A DNA stretch of 48,007 nucleotides, from assembly GCA_035703895.1 (NCBI GenBank), contig DASSXJ010000233.1, positions 1 through 48,007 of the forward strand, written 5' to 3'. This stretch comes from a bacterium. Lineage in GTDB: Bacteria > Sysuimicrobiota > Sysuimicrobiia > Sysuimicrobiales > Segetimicrobiaceae. Positions within the stretch are counted from its first letter, which is position 1. Each line of letters opens with the position of its first letter. This document shows positions 7,727 to 15,675 of the stretch, piece by piece. The notes beneath the pieces were generated by a model, which saw only the letters and a list, made by a program, of their open reading frames with translations, ran no database searches and was not told the origin of the DNA. The position numbers and the translations under genes are program-made.

Positions 7727-10045
7727 ATGGCGGTTTCGCACTACGTGGGCGCCCGAGTCAAGCGGATCGAAGACCCCAAGTTGATCCGGGGCGAGGGAGT
7801 GTACCTCGACGACCTCCGCATGACCGGCATGCTGCACGCGGTCTTTGTTCGGAGCCCGTACGGACACGCGCGAATCAAGAAGATCGATGTCCATCGCGCG
7901 CGGGCGCACCCTGGCGTCGCGGCCGTCCTGGACGCCGGCGACCTCCGCGAGATCCAGCGCCCGCTTCCAACCATCCCCGTCGAGGGGATGCGGGCCGCGG
8001 ATCACCTCCCGCTCGCCTCTGGTGAGGTGCGGTACGCGGGAGAACCGATCGCGGTCGTCGTCGCGGAGGATCTGTATGCCGCGCGCGACGCCGCCGGCCT
8101 CGTCGAGATCAACTACGATCCCCTGCCGGCGGTGGTGGATCTCGAACAGGCGGCGCGAGGGACCCCATTCACGCACGCGGGATGGGACACCAACGTGGCC
8201 TTTACTACCACGACCGCGCGGGGAGATCTGGCCGCGGCGTTCCAGAACGCTCCGGTGGTCGTGCATCAACGCATGGTCAACCAGCGGGTGGCCCCGGTCC
8301 CCCTAGAACCGAGAGGTACGATGGCGATGTACGACGGGAGCCAGGGGCAGGGGCTGTTGACCGTCTGGACCTCGACCCAAGAGGCGCACTCGATCCGGGA
8401 TGGCCTGAGCCAGGTGCTCGAGCTCCCGGCCAGCCGGATCCGAGTGATCACCCCCGATGTGGGCGGAGGCTTCGGCGCGAAGCTGAACACCTATCCCGAG
8501 GACGCGGTGATCGCGCAACTCGCGCGGCGGCTTCGACGCCCGGTGAAATGGATGGAGACCCGGCAGGAAAATCTGCTCACGACGACGCACGGACGAGGCC
8601 AGGTCATCGATGTGGAAGTCGCCGCCGAACGGGACGGCCGCATCCGGGGGATGCGGTGCCGGGTGCTCGCCGACCTCGGCGCCTACCTGGTGTACACGAC
8701 GGCGATCGTCCCGACGCTGACCCCGCTCATGATCCAGGGCCCGTACGAGATCCCCGCCCTCAACTGCGAACTGGTCGCGCTGTACACCAACACCTGCCCG
8801 ACCGGCGCCTACCGAGGGGCCGGTCGCCCGGAAGCCACCTACTACCTCGAACGGGTCATGGACCTGGTCGCGGATGAGACCGGGGTGGACCCGGCTGAGG
8901 TCCGCCGCCGCAACTTTATCCCTCCATCCAGGTTCCCATTCAAGGCGGCGAGCGGGGCCACGTATGATTCCGGCGATTACGTGAAGGCGCTCGACGAGGT
9001 TCTCCGCCTGGGCGGCTACCAGGCCGCCCGCGCCGAGCAGGCCAAGCAGCAGCGCGACGGCGCGGTCGTGGGCATCGGGCTGAGCAGTTATGTCGAGATC
9101 TGCGGGTTCGGTCCCTGGGAGCTCGGCACCGTGCGCGTCAACAAAGACGCCACCGCCACGGTCATCACCGGCACCTCTCCCCATGGGCAGGGGGACGCCA
9201 CCGGGTTCGCCCAGATCGTCGCCGACATCCTCACGATTCCGATCGACCAGATCTCGGTGGTGTCCGGCGACACCCTCTTGGTCCAATACGGCGGCGGAAC
9301 CAGCGGGAGCCGCAGCATGTCGCTTGGGGGGTCCGCGGTGTATCTCGCGGCCCAGGAGGTGCGGACGCAGATCTTGGGGATCGCTGCGAACCTCCTCGAG
9401 GCCGCGGCCGCTGATCTGACGCTCGCAAGCGGTCGGGCGTCCGTCCGGGGCGCGCCGGGGCGGGAAGTGTCGATCGCAGACGTGGCCGAGGCCGCCTACA
9501 ACGGCGCCCACCTGCCGAAGGGACAGTCCCCAGGGCTCGAGGCGACCAGCCGGTTCAAGTCGGAGGGGACGACGTTCCCCTTCGGCAGCCACCTCTGCGT
9601 GGTGCAGATCGATCCCGAAACGGGAGGCGTGCAGATCGTCCGGTATGTCGCCGTCGACGACTGCGGGCGTGTCATCAATCCCCTCCTGGTCGATGGCCAG
9701 GTTCACGGGGGGATCGCCCAAGGCGTGAGCCAAGCGCTGCTCGAGGCGGTGGTGTACGATGGGCAAGGGCAATTGCTGACCGGGACGCTCTCGGATTACG
9801 GGATCCCCCACGCCCACTGGCTTCCGCATTTGGAACGCGGGATCTCGGTGACCCCGACCCCGCGCAACCCGCTCGGCGCCAAAGGGATCGGCGAAGCCGC
9901 GACGATCGGCTCGACACCTGCGATCGTCAACGCGGTCGTGGACGCGCTCAGCCACATCGGGATCCGCCACTTGGATATGCCGCTTCTGCCCGAGCGCATC
10001 GCCGGCGCGCTCCGCCAGGCCGGACCGAACGCGAAGGGAGCGTGA
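7727..10045 (+). CDS. Molybdenum hydroxylase large subunit, form II CoxL-like
   Basis: 772-residue molybdopterin-cytosine-dinucleotide-binding catalytic subunit of the xanthine dehydrogenase/CO dehydrogenase family. N-terminal VGARVKRIEDPKLIRGEG, then GGGFGAKLNTYPEDAV, the active-site loop A361-Y-R-G-A-G-R367, GGTSGSRSMSLGG and the catalytic-Glu motif KGIGEAATIG near the C-terminus. AYRGAGR marks form II (putative CODH); true CO dehydrogenase has AYxCSFR, so CO oxidation should not be assumed. The usual partners, an FAD subunit (CoxM) and a 2Fe-2S subunit (CoxS), are not adjacent. The gene ends 3 bases before the next one, with which it forms an operon. Confidence 0.93.
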   Translation: MAVSHYVGARVKRIEDPKLIRGEGVYLDDLRMTGMLHAVFVRSPYGHARIKKIDVHRARAHPGVAAVLDAGDLREIQRPLPTIPVEGMRAADHLPLASGEVRYAGEPIAVVVAEDLYAARDAAGLVEINYDPLPAVVDLEQAARGTPFTHAGWDTNVAFTTTTARGDLAAAFQNAPVVVHQRMVNQRVAPVPLEPRGTMAMYDGSQGQGLLTVWTSTQEAHSIRDGLSQVLELPASRIRVITPDVGGGFGAKLNTYPEDAVIAQLARRLRRPVKWMETRQENLLTTTHGRGQVIDVEVAAERDGRIRGMRCRVLADLGAYLVYTTAIVPTLTPLMIQGPYEIPALNCELVALYTNTCPTGAYRGAGRPEATYYLERVMDLVADETGVDPAEVRRRNFIPPSRFPFKAASGATYDSGDYVKALDEVLRLGGYQAARAEQAKQQRDGAVVGIGLSSYVEICGFGPWELGTVRVNKDATATVITGTSPHGQGDATGFAQIVADILTIPIDQISVVSGDTLLVQYGGGTSGSRSMSLGGSAVYLAAQEVRTQILGIAANLLEAAAADLTLASGRASVRGAPGREVSIADVAEAAYNGAHLPKGQSPGLEATSRFKSEGTTFPFGSHLCVVQIDPETGGVQIVRYVAVDDCGRVINPLLVDGQVHGGIAQGVSQALLEAVVYDGQGQLLTGTLSDYGIPHAHWLPHLERGISVTPTPRNPLGAKGIGEAATIGSTPAIVNAVVDALSHIGIRHLDMPLLPERIAGALRQAGPNAKGA

Positions 10046-10048
10046 CCG

Positions 10049-11176
10049 ATGTCGCGGATGCTCGAACCCGAACGCACCGTCTCATTGCCGGGCAGTCTTG
10101 AGGCGATCGACACCCCGGCCCTGATCGTCGACCTCGATCGTTTGGAGGCGAACATCGCCCGCTGGGCCGCGTTCGCCCGGGAGGCCGGCGTGCGGTTGCG
10201 GCCGCACGGCAAAACGCACAAATGCATCGAGATCGCGCGCAAGCAGCTGGATGCCGGGGCCGTCGGGCTCACCCTCGCCAAGATCGGCGAGGCCGAGGTC
10301 ATGGCCGCTGCAGGCGTCCGGGATATCTTCCTCGCCTACGAAGTCATCGGAGGTCCAAAACTCCCCAGACTCGTGGCCCTGGCCCGCACTGCGCGAATCT
10401 GCGTGGGGGTGGACAGCGTCGAGGGCGCGGAGCCCATCGCGCGCGCCGCCCGGGATGCGGGGCTCGTGATCGACGTGCTCCTCGAGGTGGACACCGGGCT
10501 CGGGCGGTGCGGGGTGCAACCGGGCGACGCCTTGATGGCGCTGGCGCAGCAGGTGGCACGTCTCCGAGGCCTCAGGATCGCCGGGCTCTTCACCTACCGC
10601 GGCTACCGGCCGGATCTGGATGCGGCCGGCCGCGAGGAGGGAGAGATCATGGTCCGGGAGGCGGACCGCCTCCGCAAGATCGGGATCGAGATCGAGGAGA
10701 TCAGCGTCGGCTCAACCCCCACCGGCCGGAGCGCAGGGCGCGTGGCGGGCGTGACCGAGATCCGTCCGGGCACCTACGTCTTCAACGATGCGATGCAGGT
10801 TCGGTGGGGATCCGCGACGCCGGAGGAGTGTGCGCTCACGATCCTGACCAGGGTGATCAGCCGCCCCTCGCGGGACGTGGCCGTTCTCGACGGAGGAAGC
10901 AAGGTGCTGACGGCGGAGCGCGGCCCGTTCAGCAGCCGGGGGGACAGCCACGGGGTCATCCGCGGATACCCGGACTGCCAGATCGATCGCCTGTGGGAGG
11001 AGCACGGCCGCGTTCAGTTGACCGAGGACGCGCGGCAGCTCCGGGTCGGCGATCTTGTCGAGGTGATTCCCGCGCACGTCTGCCCCACCGTGAACCTGGC
11101 CGAGCGGTTGGTGTGCGTGCAGGGAGGGCAGGTCGTCAGTACGTGGACGGTGGCGGCGCGGGCGCGCGTGCAGTAA
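10049..11176 (+). CDS. Fold-type III PLP enzyme: D-threonine aldolase / D-serine dehydratase-like (DSD1)
   Basis: 375 residues with an alanine-racemase-type TIM barrel and a C-terminal metal domain. PHGKTHK (52-58) supplies K55 as the Schiff-base lysine. DTGLGRCGV and IRPGTYVFND are family motifs. PAHVCPTVN near the end gives H343 and C345, the metal ligands known in DSD1-type dehydratases. Likely reaction is retro-aldol cleavage or dehydration of a D-3-hydroxy amino acid. Which of the two cannot be told. SD GGAG at 10037-10040 lies 8 bases before the ATG. Coupled to the CoxL-like gene, which may oxidise an aldehyde released by an aldolase; this is speculation from context. Confidence 0.88.
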   Translation: MSRMLEPERTVSLPGSLEAIDTPALIVDLDRLEANIARWAAFAREAGVRLRPHGKTHKCIEIARKQLDAGAVGLTLAKIGEAEVMAAAGVRDIFLAYEVIGGPKLPRLVALARTARICVGVDSVEGAEPIARAARDAGLVIDVLLEVDTGLGRCGVQPGDALMALAQQVARLRGLRIAGLFTYRGYRPDLDAAGREEGEIMVREADRLRKIGIEIEEISVGSTPTGRSAGRVAGVTEIRPGTYVFNDAMQVRWGSATPEECALTILTRVISRPSRDVAVLDGGSKVLTAERGPFSSRGDSHGVIRGYPDCQIDRLWEEHGRVQLTEDARQLRVGDLVEVIPAHVCPTVNLAERLVCVQGGQVVSTWTVAARARVQ

Positions 11177-11199
11177 GCGACATCGATCACTAGAAAGCC

Positions 11200-11233
11200 G
11201 GGGGGCCGCACCCACCCCAGAGCGCGGCCCTCC
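11200..11233. terminator. Stem-loop between convergent genes, likely terminator
   Basis: GGGGGGCCGC (11200-11209) pairs with GCGGCCCTCC (11224-11233), ten pairs including one G-U, with a 14-base loop. It follows the stop of the DSD1-like gene by 24 bases and sits 43 bases from the stop of the convergent small gene, so it could serve both. No long T tract follows. Confidence 0.55.
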
Positions 11234-11275
11234 GTGTTCGCCTGCGGTGTCCGGCCCGCAGACCTTTCAATCCTT

Positions 11276-11509
11276 CTATTCGGTCATCGTGGCGCAGTCG
11301 AAGGCGGTGCTGCTCTTGTCGTTCCCTCCGGCGCCTCGTCCCTTTGACCCCGTGTGACAGTTGCTCTGAACGTCCCCGTTGTGATCGTCCGCACTGACGC
11401 CCTGGATCCCCGTCCCGCTGAACGTGAAGGTCGCGTACGAGAACCCAAACGCGGGGAGCGCCACCATCACCATGACGCCCGCAATCCTGGCGAAGCAGAC
11501 CCGACCCAT
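11276..11509 (-). CDS. 77-residue secreted protein under c-di-GMP riboswitch control
   Basis: No recognised family. The ATG at 11509 has SD GGGAGG (11517-11522) with a 7-base gap. Residues 1-26 form a signal peptide (basic start, VMVMVALPAFGF core, cleavage probably after SYA). The mature part of about 50 residues is rich in Gly, Ser, Asp and Asn and has two cysteines (C51 and C72) that could form a disulfide outside the cell. The frame stays open 33 codons upstream, but those codons lie in the riboswitch and have no SD. Its 5' leader is a GEMM-I riboswitch, so expression should follow cyclic di-GMP. An extracellular or surface role is inferred from the signal peptide and the control. Confidence 0.75.
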   Translation of the reverse strand: MGRVCFARIAGVMVMVALPAFGFSYATFTFSGTGIQGVSADDHNGDVQSNCHTGSKGRGAGGNDKSSTAFDCATMTE

Positions 11510-11527
11510 TGCACTGCCTCCCGTTCG

Positions 11528-11618
11528 CCGCCCGGCAGCCCGGCTGACTTGCCAGGTACCTGGCCTGTCCCGAGGCTTTGCGTCCCCAGGTCTCCCTGGG
11601 TTTGCCACTTACGAGCGG
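11528..11618 (-). promoter_or_regulatory. Cyclic-di-GMP-I (GEMM-I) riboswitch
   Basis: Read on the minus strand from 11618. P1 pairs CCGCTCG (11612-11618) with CGGGCGG (11528-11534), one G-U. The conserved GGCAAACC is 11606 to 11599; the G before CAAACC (11605) matches Vc2 G20, which favours c-di-GMP over cGAMP. P2 is CCCAGG/CCTGGG closed by a GAGA tetraloop (GNRA). The invariant GACGCAAAGCC is 11584 to 11574. P3 is GAC/GTC, an AG/AA internal loop, then GCCAG-GTAC-CTGGC. AGCCGGGCTGCC is 11545 to 11534, with C at 11535 matching Vc2 C92. The SD of the 77-residue gene begins 5 bases after P1. GCCTC in the core could pair with GAGGC of the SD, suggesting translational control, possibly an ON switch. 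Confidence 0.92.
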
Positions 11619-11624
11619 TGTTTG

Positions 11625-11654
11625 TTTATGGCACCCCTTGTGTTGCCCCGAAAA
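11625..11654 (-). promoter_or_regulatory. Weak candidate promoter for the riboswitch transcript
   Basis: CATAAA (11625-11630, minus strand) lies 6 bases upstream of the first paired base of the riboswitch, which is the expected distance for a -10. The matching -35 (TTTTCG, 11649-11654, 18-base spacer) is poor. Position supports it more than sequence. Confidence 0.3.
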
Positions 11655-11779
11655 CTCCCAACGGAGACCCCGGGACGTTCCGCTGAACCTCTCCCCAGGC
11701 GCGAAGGAGTTCAGATCCGCATGGCGAACAGGTGTTCGAAACGCAAGATTGTCGCTGTGTCCACAGGTGGTGGGACAAG

Positions 11780-14035
11780 ATGACGCTCGAACAGATCGTG
11801 GACGCGCTCCGCACGCGCGCCCGCTTCGCGCCGCAGTTCACCACCTGGCAGATGATGCCCGAGATCCCCGCCAAGTACGAGGCCTTTCCCTCGGCCCTCG
11901 ATCCGCGTCTTCGGCTCGCGCTCGAGGGGCGAGGGATCCGGCAGCTCTACACGCACCAGGCGGAGGCGTTTCGGGCGGTTGCGCACGGAGATGACATCGT
12001 CGTCGTCACCCCGACCGCCTCGGGAAAGACCCTGTGCTACAACCTCCCGGTGATCGATGCGATTCTCAAACACAGCGATGCCCGCGCGCTGTATCTCTTT
12101 CCGACCAAGGCCCTCTCCAGCGATCAGGTGGACGAGCTGCACGGCCTCGTTCACGCCCTCGGCGTCGACCTGCGAACGTCGACCTACGACGGCGATACGC
12201 CGGCCGAGGCACGGCGCACCATCCGCGCGGCGGGCCACATCGTGGTCTCCAATCCGGACATGCTGCACGCCGGGATCCTCCCGCATCACACCAAATGGCT
12301 CCGCCTGTTCGAACATCTTCGCTACGTGGTCCTCGACGAGCTCCATACCTATCGCGGGGTGTTTGGCTCGCATCTCGCCAACGTCCTTCGGCGGCTTGAG
12401 AGGATCTGTCGATTTTACGGGAGCACGCCCCAATTCATCTGCTGCTCGGCCACGATCGGCAACCCCCGAGAGCACGCGGAGCGCCTCATCGGTCGCCCGG
12501 TCACGGTGATCGATCGGACCGGGGCGCCGCGGGGACCCCGCATGGTAGGGCTGTACAATCCACCGGTCGTGAACCAGGCACTCGGCATCCGCCGCGATGC
12601 CGTCCGGGAGGCGGTGGCGCTGGCCGGCGAGTTGCTCGCCGGGCGGGTGCAAACGATCTTCTTCGCCCGCACACGCCTCAGCGCCGAGCTCCTCACGACG
12701 TATCTCCAGACCGACGCCCGGCGAAGAGGGCAGCCCTCCGATGCGATCTGCGGGTATCGCGCCGGGTATCTCCCCAGCGAACGGCGGCGGATCGAGTCGG
12801 GGCTGCGGAGCGGAGCGATCCGGGCCGTGGCCGCCACGAACGCGCTGGAGCTTGGGATCGACATCGGGCAACTCTCCGCCGCCGTCCTGGTCGGGTATCC
12901 CGGGACGATCGCCAGCACGTGGCAGCAGATCGGACGGGCCGGCCGGCGGGGGGATCTGTCGCTCGCTATTCTCGTGGGAACCAGCGCGCCGCTGGATCAG
13001 TTCATCGTGACCCACCCGGAATATCTCTTGCATCATCCCATGGAGGAGGCCCGCACGAATCCCGACAACCTGCTCGTGCTCGCCAGCCACGTGAAGTGCG
13101 CGGCGTTCGAGCTCCCCCTCCGCGATGGCGAGACGTTTGGGCCCAACACGCTGCCGGAGATCCTGGCGTATCTCGAGGAGGAAGGGGTGCTTCACCACGA
13201 GGACGATGCGTGGCATTACGTCGCCGAGGCCTACCCCGCGGAGGAGATCAGCCTGCGGAGCGCCAGCACGGAGAACGTCGTCATCATCGATACGACCGAT
13301 CCCCGGCCCCGGGTGATCGGTGAGGTGGACCTGGCGTCCGCCCCCGCGTTCGTCCACGACGATGCGATCTACCTGCACCTCGGCCAGCAACATCACGTTG
13401 ACCGCCTCGACTGGGAAGAGCGCAAAGCCTACGTGCGGCGGGTCAACGTCGACTACTACACCGATGCGCAGATCGCGGTCGACGTGCGCGTGCTGGAGGA
13501 GTTCGCGAGGGCGGGCGAAGCGGCTCACGGCGAGGTCGCGGTAACGTTTCGGCCGACGATCTTCAAGAAGCTCACCTTGGCCACGCACGAAAACGTCGGC
13601 TATGGACCGATCCACCTCCCCGAGACGACCCTCCACACGACGGCGGCCTGGTGGCGGTTCCCCCAGGCACGGACGCCCGCGATCCGACCTGACGAACTCC
13701 AGGGGGCGCTGTTGGGCGTCGCCCACGCGCTCGAGAACGTCGCGCCGCTGTACCTCATGTCCGATCCGCGAGATCTGGGCGCGGTCGCCGAGATCAAATC
13801 TCCCCACACCGGCGAACCGACGATCACGCTGTACGAGCGAGTCCCCGGTGGCGTCGGACAGGCGGAGCGCCTATACGCGCTTGGCGCCGACCTCTTTACC
13901 GCCGCCCAGTCGCTCGTACTGACCTGCGGGTGCGCGGAAGGATGCCCCTCTTGTGTAGGACCCGTCCTCGAGGTCGGGCCGCAGGGCAAGCAGCACACCC
14001 TCGACCTTCTGCGGGGCGCCTGTGTCCCAGCCTGA
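11780..14035 (+). CDS. mrfA: MrfA-type DNA repair helicase (DEAD/DEAH box, DUF1998)
   Basis: 751 residues, the length of B. subtilis MrfA (YprA, 749). Walker A TPTASGKT at 77-84, DEAD-like DELH at 186-189, SATIGNP around 223-229, QIGRAGRRGD in the second RecA domain, and a C-terminal cysteine cluster C716, C718, C722, C725 in CGCAEGCPSC, the zinc-type signature of this family. MrfA is a 3'-5' helicase that with MrfB repairs mitomycin-type DNA lesions independently of UvrABC. I start at the ATG at 11780 because the 16 upstream codons are unlike the family. The gene overlaps mrfB by 14 bases, so the pair is translationally coupled. Confidence 0.92.
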   Translation: MTLEQIVDALRTRARFAPQFTTWQMMPEIPAKYEAFPSALDPRLRLALEGRGIRQLYTHQAEAFRAVAHGDDIVVVTPTASGKTLCYNLPVIDAILKHSDARALYLFPTKALSSDQVDELHGLVHALGVDLRTSTYDGDTPAEARRTIRAAGHIVVSNPDMLHAGILPHHTKWLRLFEHLRYVVLDELHTYRGVFGSHLANVLRRLERICRFYGSTPQFICCSATIGNPREHAERLIGRPVTVIDRTGAPRGPRMVGLYNPPVVNQALGIRRDAVREAVALAGELLAGRVQTIFFARTRLSAELLTTYLQTDARRRGQPSDAICGYRAGYLPSERRRIESGLRSGAIRAVAATNALELGIDIGQLSAAVLVGYPGTIASTWQQIGRAGRRGDLSLAILVGTSAPLDQFIVTHPEYLLHHPMEEARTNPDNLLVLASHVKCAAFELPLRDGETFGPNTLPEILAYLEEEGVLHHEDDAWHYVAEAYPAEEISLRSASTENVVIIDTTDPRPRVIGEVDLASAPAFVHDDAIYLHLGQQHHVDRLDWEERKAYVRRVNVDYYTDAQIAVDVRVLEEFARAGEAAHGEVAVTFRPTIFKKLTLATHENVGYGPIHLPETTLHTTAAWWRFPQARTPAIRPDELQGALLGVAHALENVAPLYLMSDPRDLGAVAEIKSPHTGEPTITLYERVPGGVGQAERLYALGADLFTAAQSLVLTCGCAEGCPSCVGPVLEVGPQGKQHTLDLLRGACVPA

Positions 14036-15206
14036 CTCCGCCGCGGGCGCGCTTCGCGAGCGGCTCAGGCGCCTGGCGGGGGGAGCCTCTCGCCGCCGCG
14101 AGCCGCTTCCGGCCGCGCAGCGTCCCTCGACCCCGTCCGTGGGGGATGGGGTCGAGGTGATCCGGGCGCGCTTCGCCCTCACACATCGCCACGGCCGCAC
14201 CGCGCTTGGGGAGTGCGCCCGCCTCCTGGCGGAGCGTGGGGAACAGGTCCATCTGTCCGATACCCTGTGGCTGGATACGGAGACCACGGGTCTCGCCGGT
14301 GGGACCGGCACGCATGTGTTTCTCGTCGGGCTCGGGTCGTTCAACGGCACGACATTCACGATCGAGCAGTTTCTCCTCCGGCGGTTGAGCGCGGAGGGAC
14401 GGTTCCTCTTGCTGATTCAAGAGAGCCTGGCCCGGGCCCGCCACGTCGTGACCTTCAACGGTCAGCGGTTCGATCTCCCGCTGCTCGAGGCTCGGTTCAT
14501 CCTCACACGGCTCCGGCCCATCTCGATCGACCTCCACACCGACCTCATCCATCCAGCGCGACGGTTGTGGCATCGAGTCCTGGGAACCCACCGCCTGAGC
14601 ATGCTCGAGGCGGAGATCCTAGGCGCCCCCCGTCCGGACGACATCCCAGGATGGATGATCCCTCAGACGTACGTCCAGTACCTGCGCTCGGCCGACCGCA
14701 TGGCGCTCGAGCCGATCCTCTCACACAACCGGTCGGATCTGCTCGCGCTCCTCGGCCTGCACGCCCACGTGGCGCGCGTCTTGCGCGATCCCGACGAGGC
14801 AGGAGGGCCGATCGACTGGGAGGGCGCCGGAGTGCTCCTGGCCCGCAGAGGCAACCCCCGGCAGGCGGCGATGTGCTTCGAGCGGGCCCTCGCCGGTCCC
14901 GTGGAGGAGCGAGATCGATGGCGGGTGATGCGCCGGTGTGTCCGTCAGTACCGCGTCCTCGGCGAGGTCGGGCGACCGCGTGCCTTGTGGGAAGACGCGG
15001 CCCGGACCTGTTCCGACGCCGGTCACTATCGCCCACTCATCCTCGTGGAGGTCGCGAAGGCTCGAGAGCGGGCGGGGGATCCGGCAGGCGCGCGCGCGGC
15101 GGCCGAGGAGGCGCTCCGCATCGCGACCCACCACTCCTCGCTGTTTGTAGACCGCCTCAGGCGCCGGGTCGAGCGGCTCGATCGACGATCCGCCGCGCCT
15201 TCTTGA
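14022..15206 (+). CDS. mrfB: MrfB-type DnaQ-fold exonuclease with C-terminal TPR-like repeats
   Basis: 394 residues starting at GTG inside mrfA. RNase H-like (YprB) core: D85-T-E87-TTGL, NGQRFDLP (146-153, D151), HNRSDLLAL (235-243, D239) give the four acidic metal ligands of a DEDD exonuclease. The segment WHRVLGTHRLSMLEAEILG is a family signature. Residues from about 268 (GAGVLLARRGNPRQAAMCFE) to the end look like helical TPR-type repeats. In B. subtilis MrfB degrades DNA at damage processed by MrfA. The tight gene overlap supports the same partnership here. Confidence 0.9.
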   Translation: MSQPDSAAGALRERLRRLAGGASRRREPLPAAQRPSTPSVGDGVEVIRARFALTHRHGRTALGECARLLAERGEQVHLSDTLWLDTETTGLAGGTGTHVFLVGLGSFNGTTFTIEQFLLRRLSAEGRFLLLIQESLARARHVVTFNGQRFDLPLLEARFILTRLRPISIDLHTDLIHPARRLWHRVLGTHRLSMLEAEILGAPRPDDIPGWMIPQTYVQYLRSADRMALEPILSHNRSDLLALLGLHAHVARVLRDPDEAGGPIDWEGAGVLLARRGNPRQAAMCFERALAGPVEERDRWRVMRRCVRQYRVLGEVGRPRALWEDAARTCSDAGHYRPLILVEVAKARERAGDPAGARAAAEEALRIATHHSSLFVDRLRRRVERLDRRSAAPS

Positions 15207-15260
15207 CCGTGACGATTGCGCTTCGGTGTCCGTCTTGGCCGCCGCCATCGAACGTGTGAG

Positions 15261-15434
15261 TTATCGTGGCTCGTAGCAGGGGCCGATCACCGGGCACACC
15301 GTTGGTACGATCAGGGTTCCGTATTGATTGGTGGACGGGCTATTTAGTGGAACGTTAACTTGGGCGAACGTCACGGGAGGCATTGCCGTGATGGTAAGTC
15401 CCAGAACGAGCAGGGCTGTTACTAAGTACCGCAT
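15261..15434 (-). CDS. 57-residue secreted protein of unknown function
   Basis: Start ATG 15434 has SD AAGGAGG with 8 bases between. Residues 1-24 are a signal peptide (MRYLVTALLVLGLTITAMPP), cleavage probably after TFA. The mature part is only about 33 residues, Pro/Val/Asn-rich, with two cysteines (C47 and C53) seven positions apart inclusive, so a small disulfide loop is possible. No family recognised. With the 77-residue protein it flanks mrfAB, both on the minus strand. The frame is open far upstream of the ATG but without SD. Confidence 0.65.
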   Translation of the reverse strand: MRYLVTALLVLGLTITAMPPVTFAQVNVPLNSPSTNQYGTLIVPTVCPVIGPCYEPR

Positions 15435-15675
15435 GACGCGTTCCTCCTTCGTGTCGATCTGGACTCCACCAGCATTGTGGCGCAACGACGCACCGCCGGC
15501 ATCGTCCGTCTGGCCGTACGCCCCATTGTCCAATTGCTCTGCACAGTGGCCGATGGCATTGTCCGAAAGGGCTGCAGCTTCACCGTCCGTTCGGACGATG
15601 TGGGCACCACCCGGATTCTGGCACACTGTGGCAGGCATGAGGCTTTGCATACAAATCAAACTTGGAGGAGCGCAG

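Noticed and set aside
8303-9970. 555-codon minus-strand frame opposite the CoxL-like gene
   Set aside because: It is the antisense shadow of a strongly conserved enzyme, common in high-GC DNA, and its residue mix is His/Arg/Gly-rich without any family motif.
7727-10045. Calling the CoxL-like protein a carbon monoxide dehydrogenase
   Set aside because: The active-site loop is AYRGAGR, not AYxCSFR, and CoxM/CoxS are missing, so CO oxidation is not supported.
11711-13807. 698-codon minus-strand frame opposite mrfA
   Set aside because: Antisense shadow; all motifs of MrfA are on the plus strand and in frame.
15615-15635. Sigma54-type promoter TGGCAC...TGGCA upstream of the SYLF gene
   Set aside because: The GG-to-GC distance is one base short of the required spacing, which is strict for sigma54.
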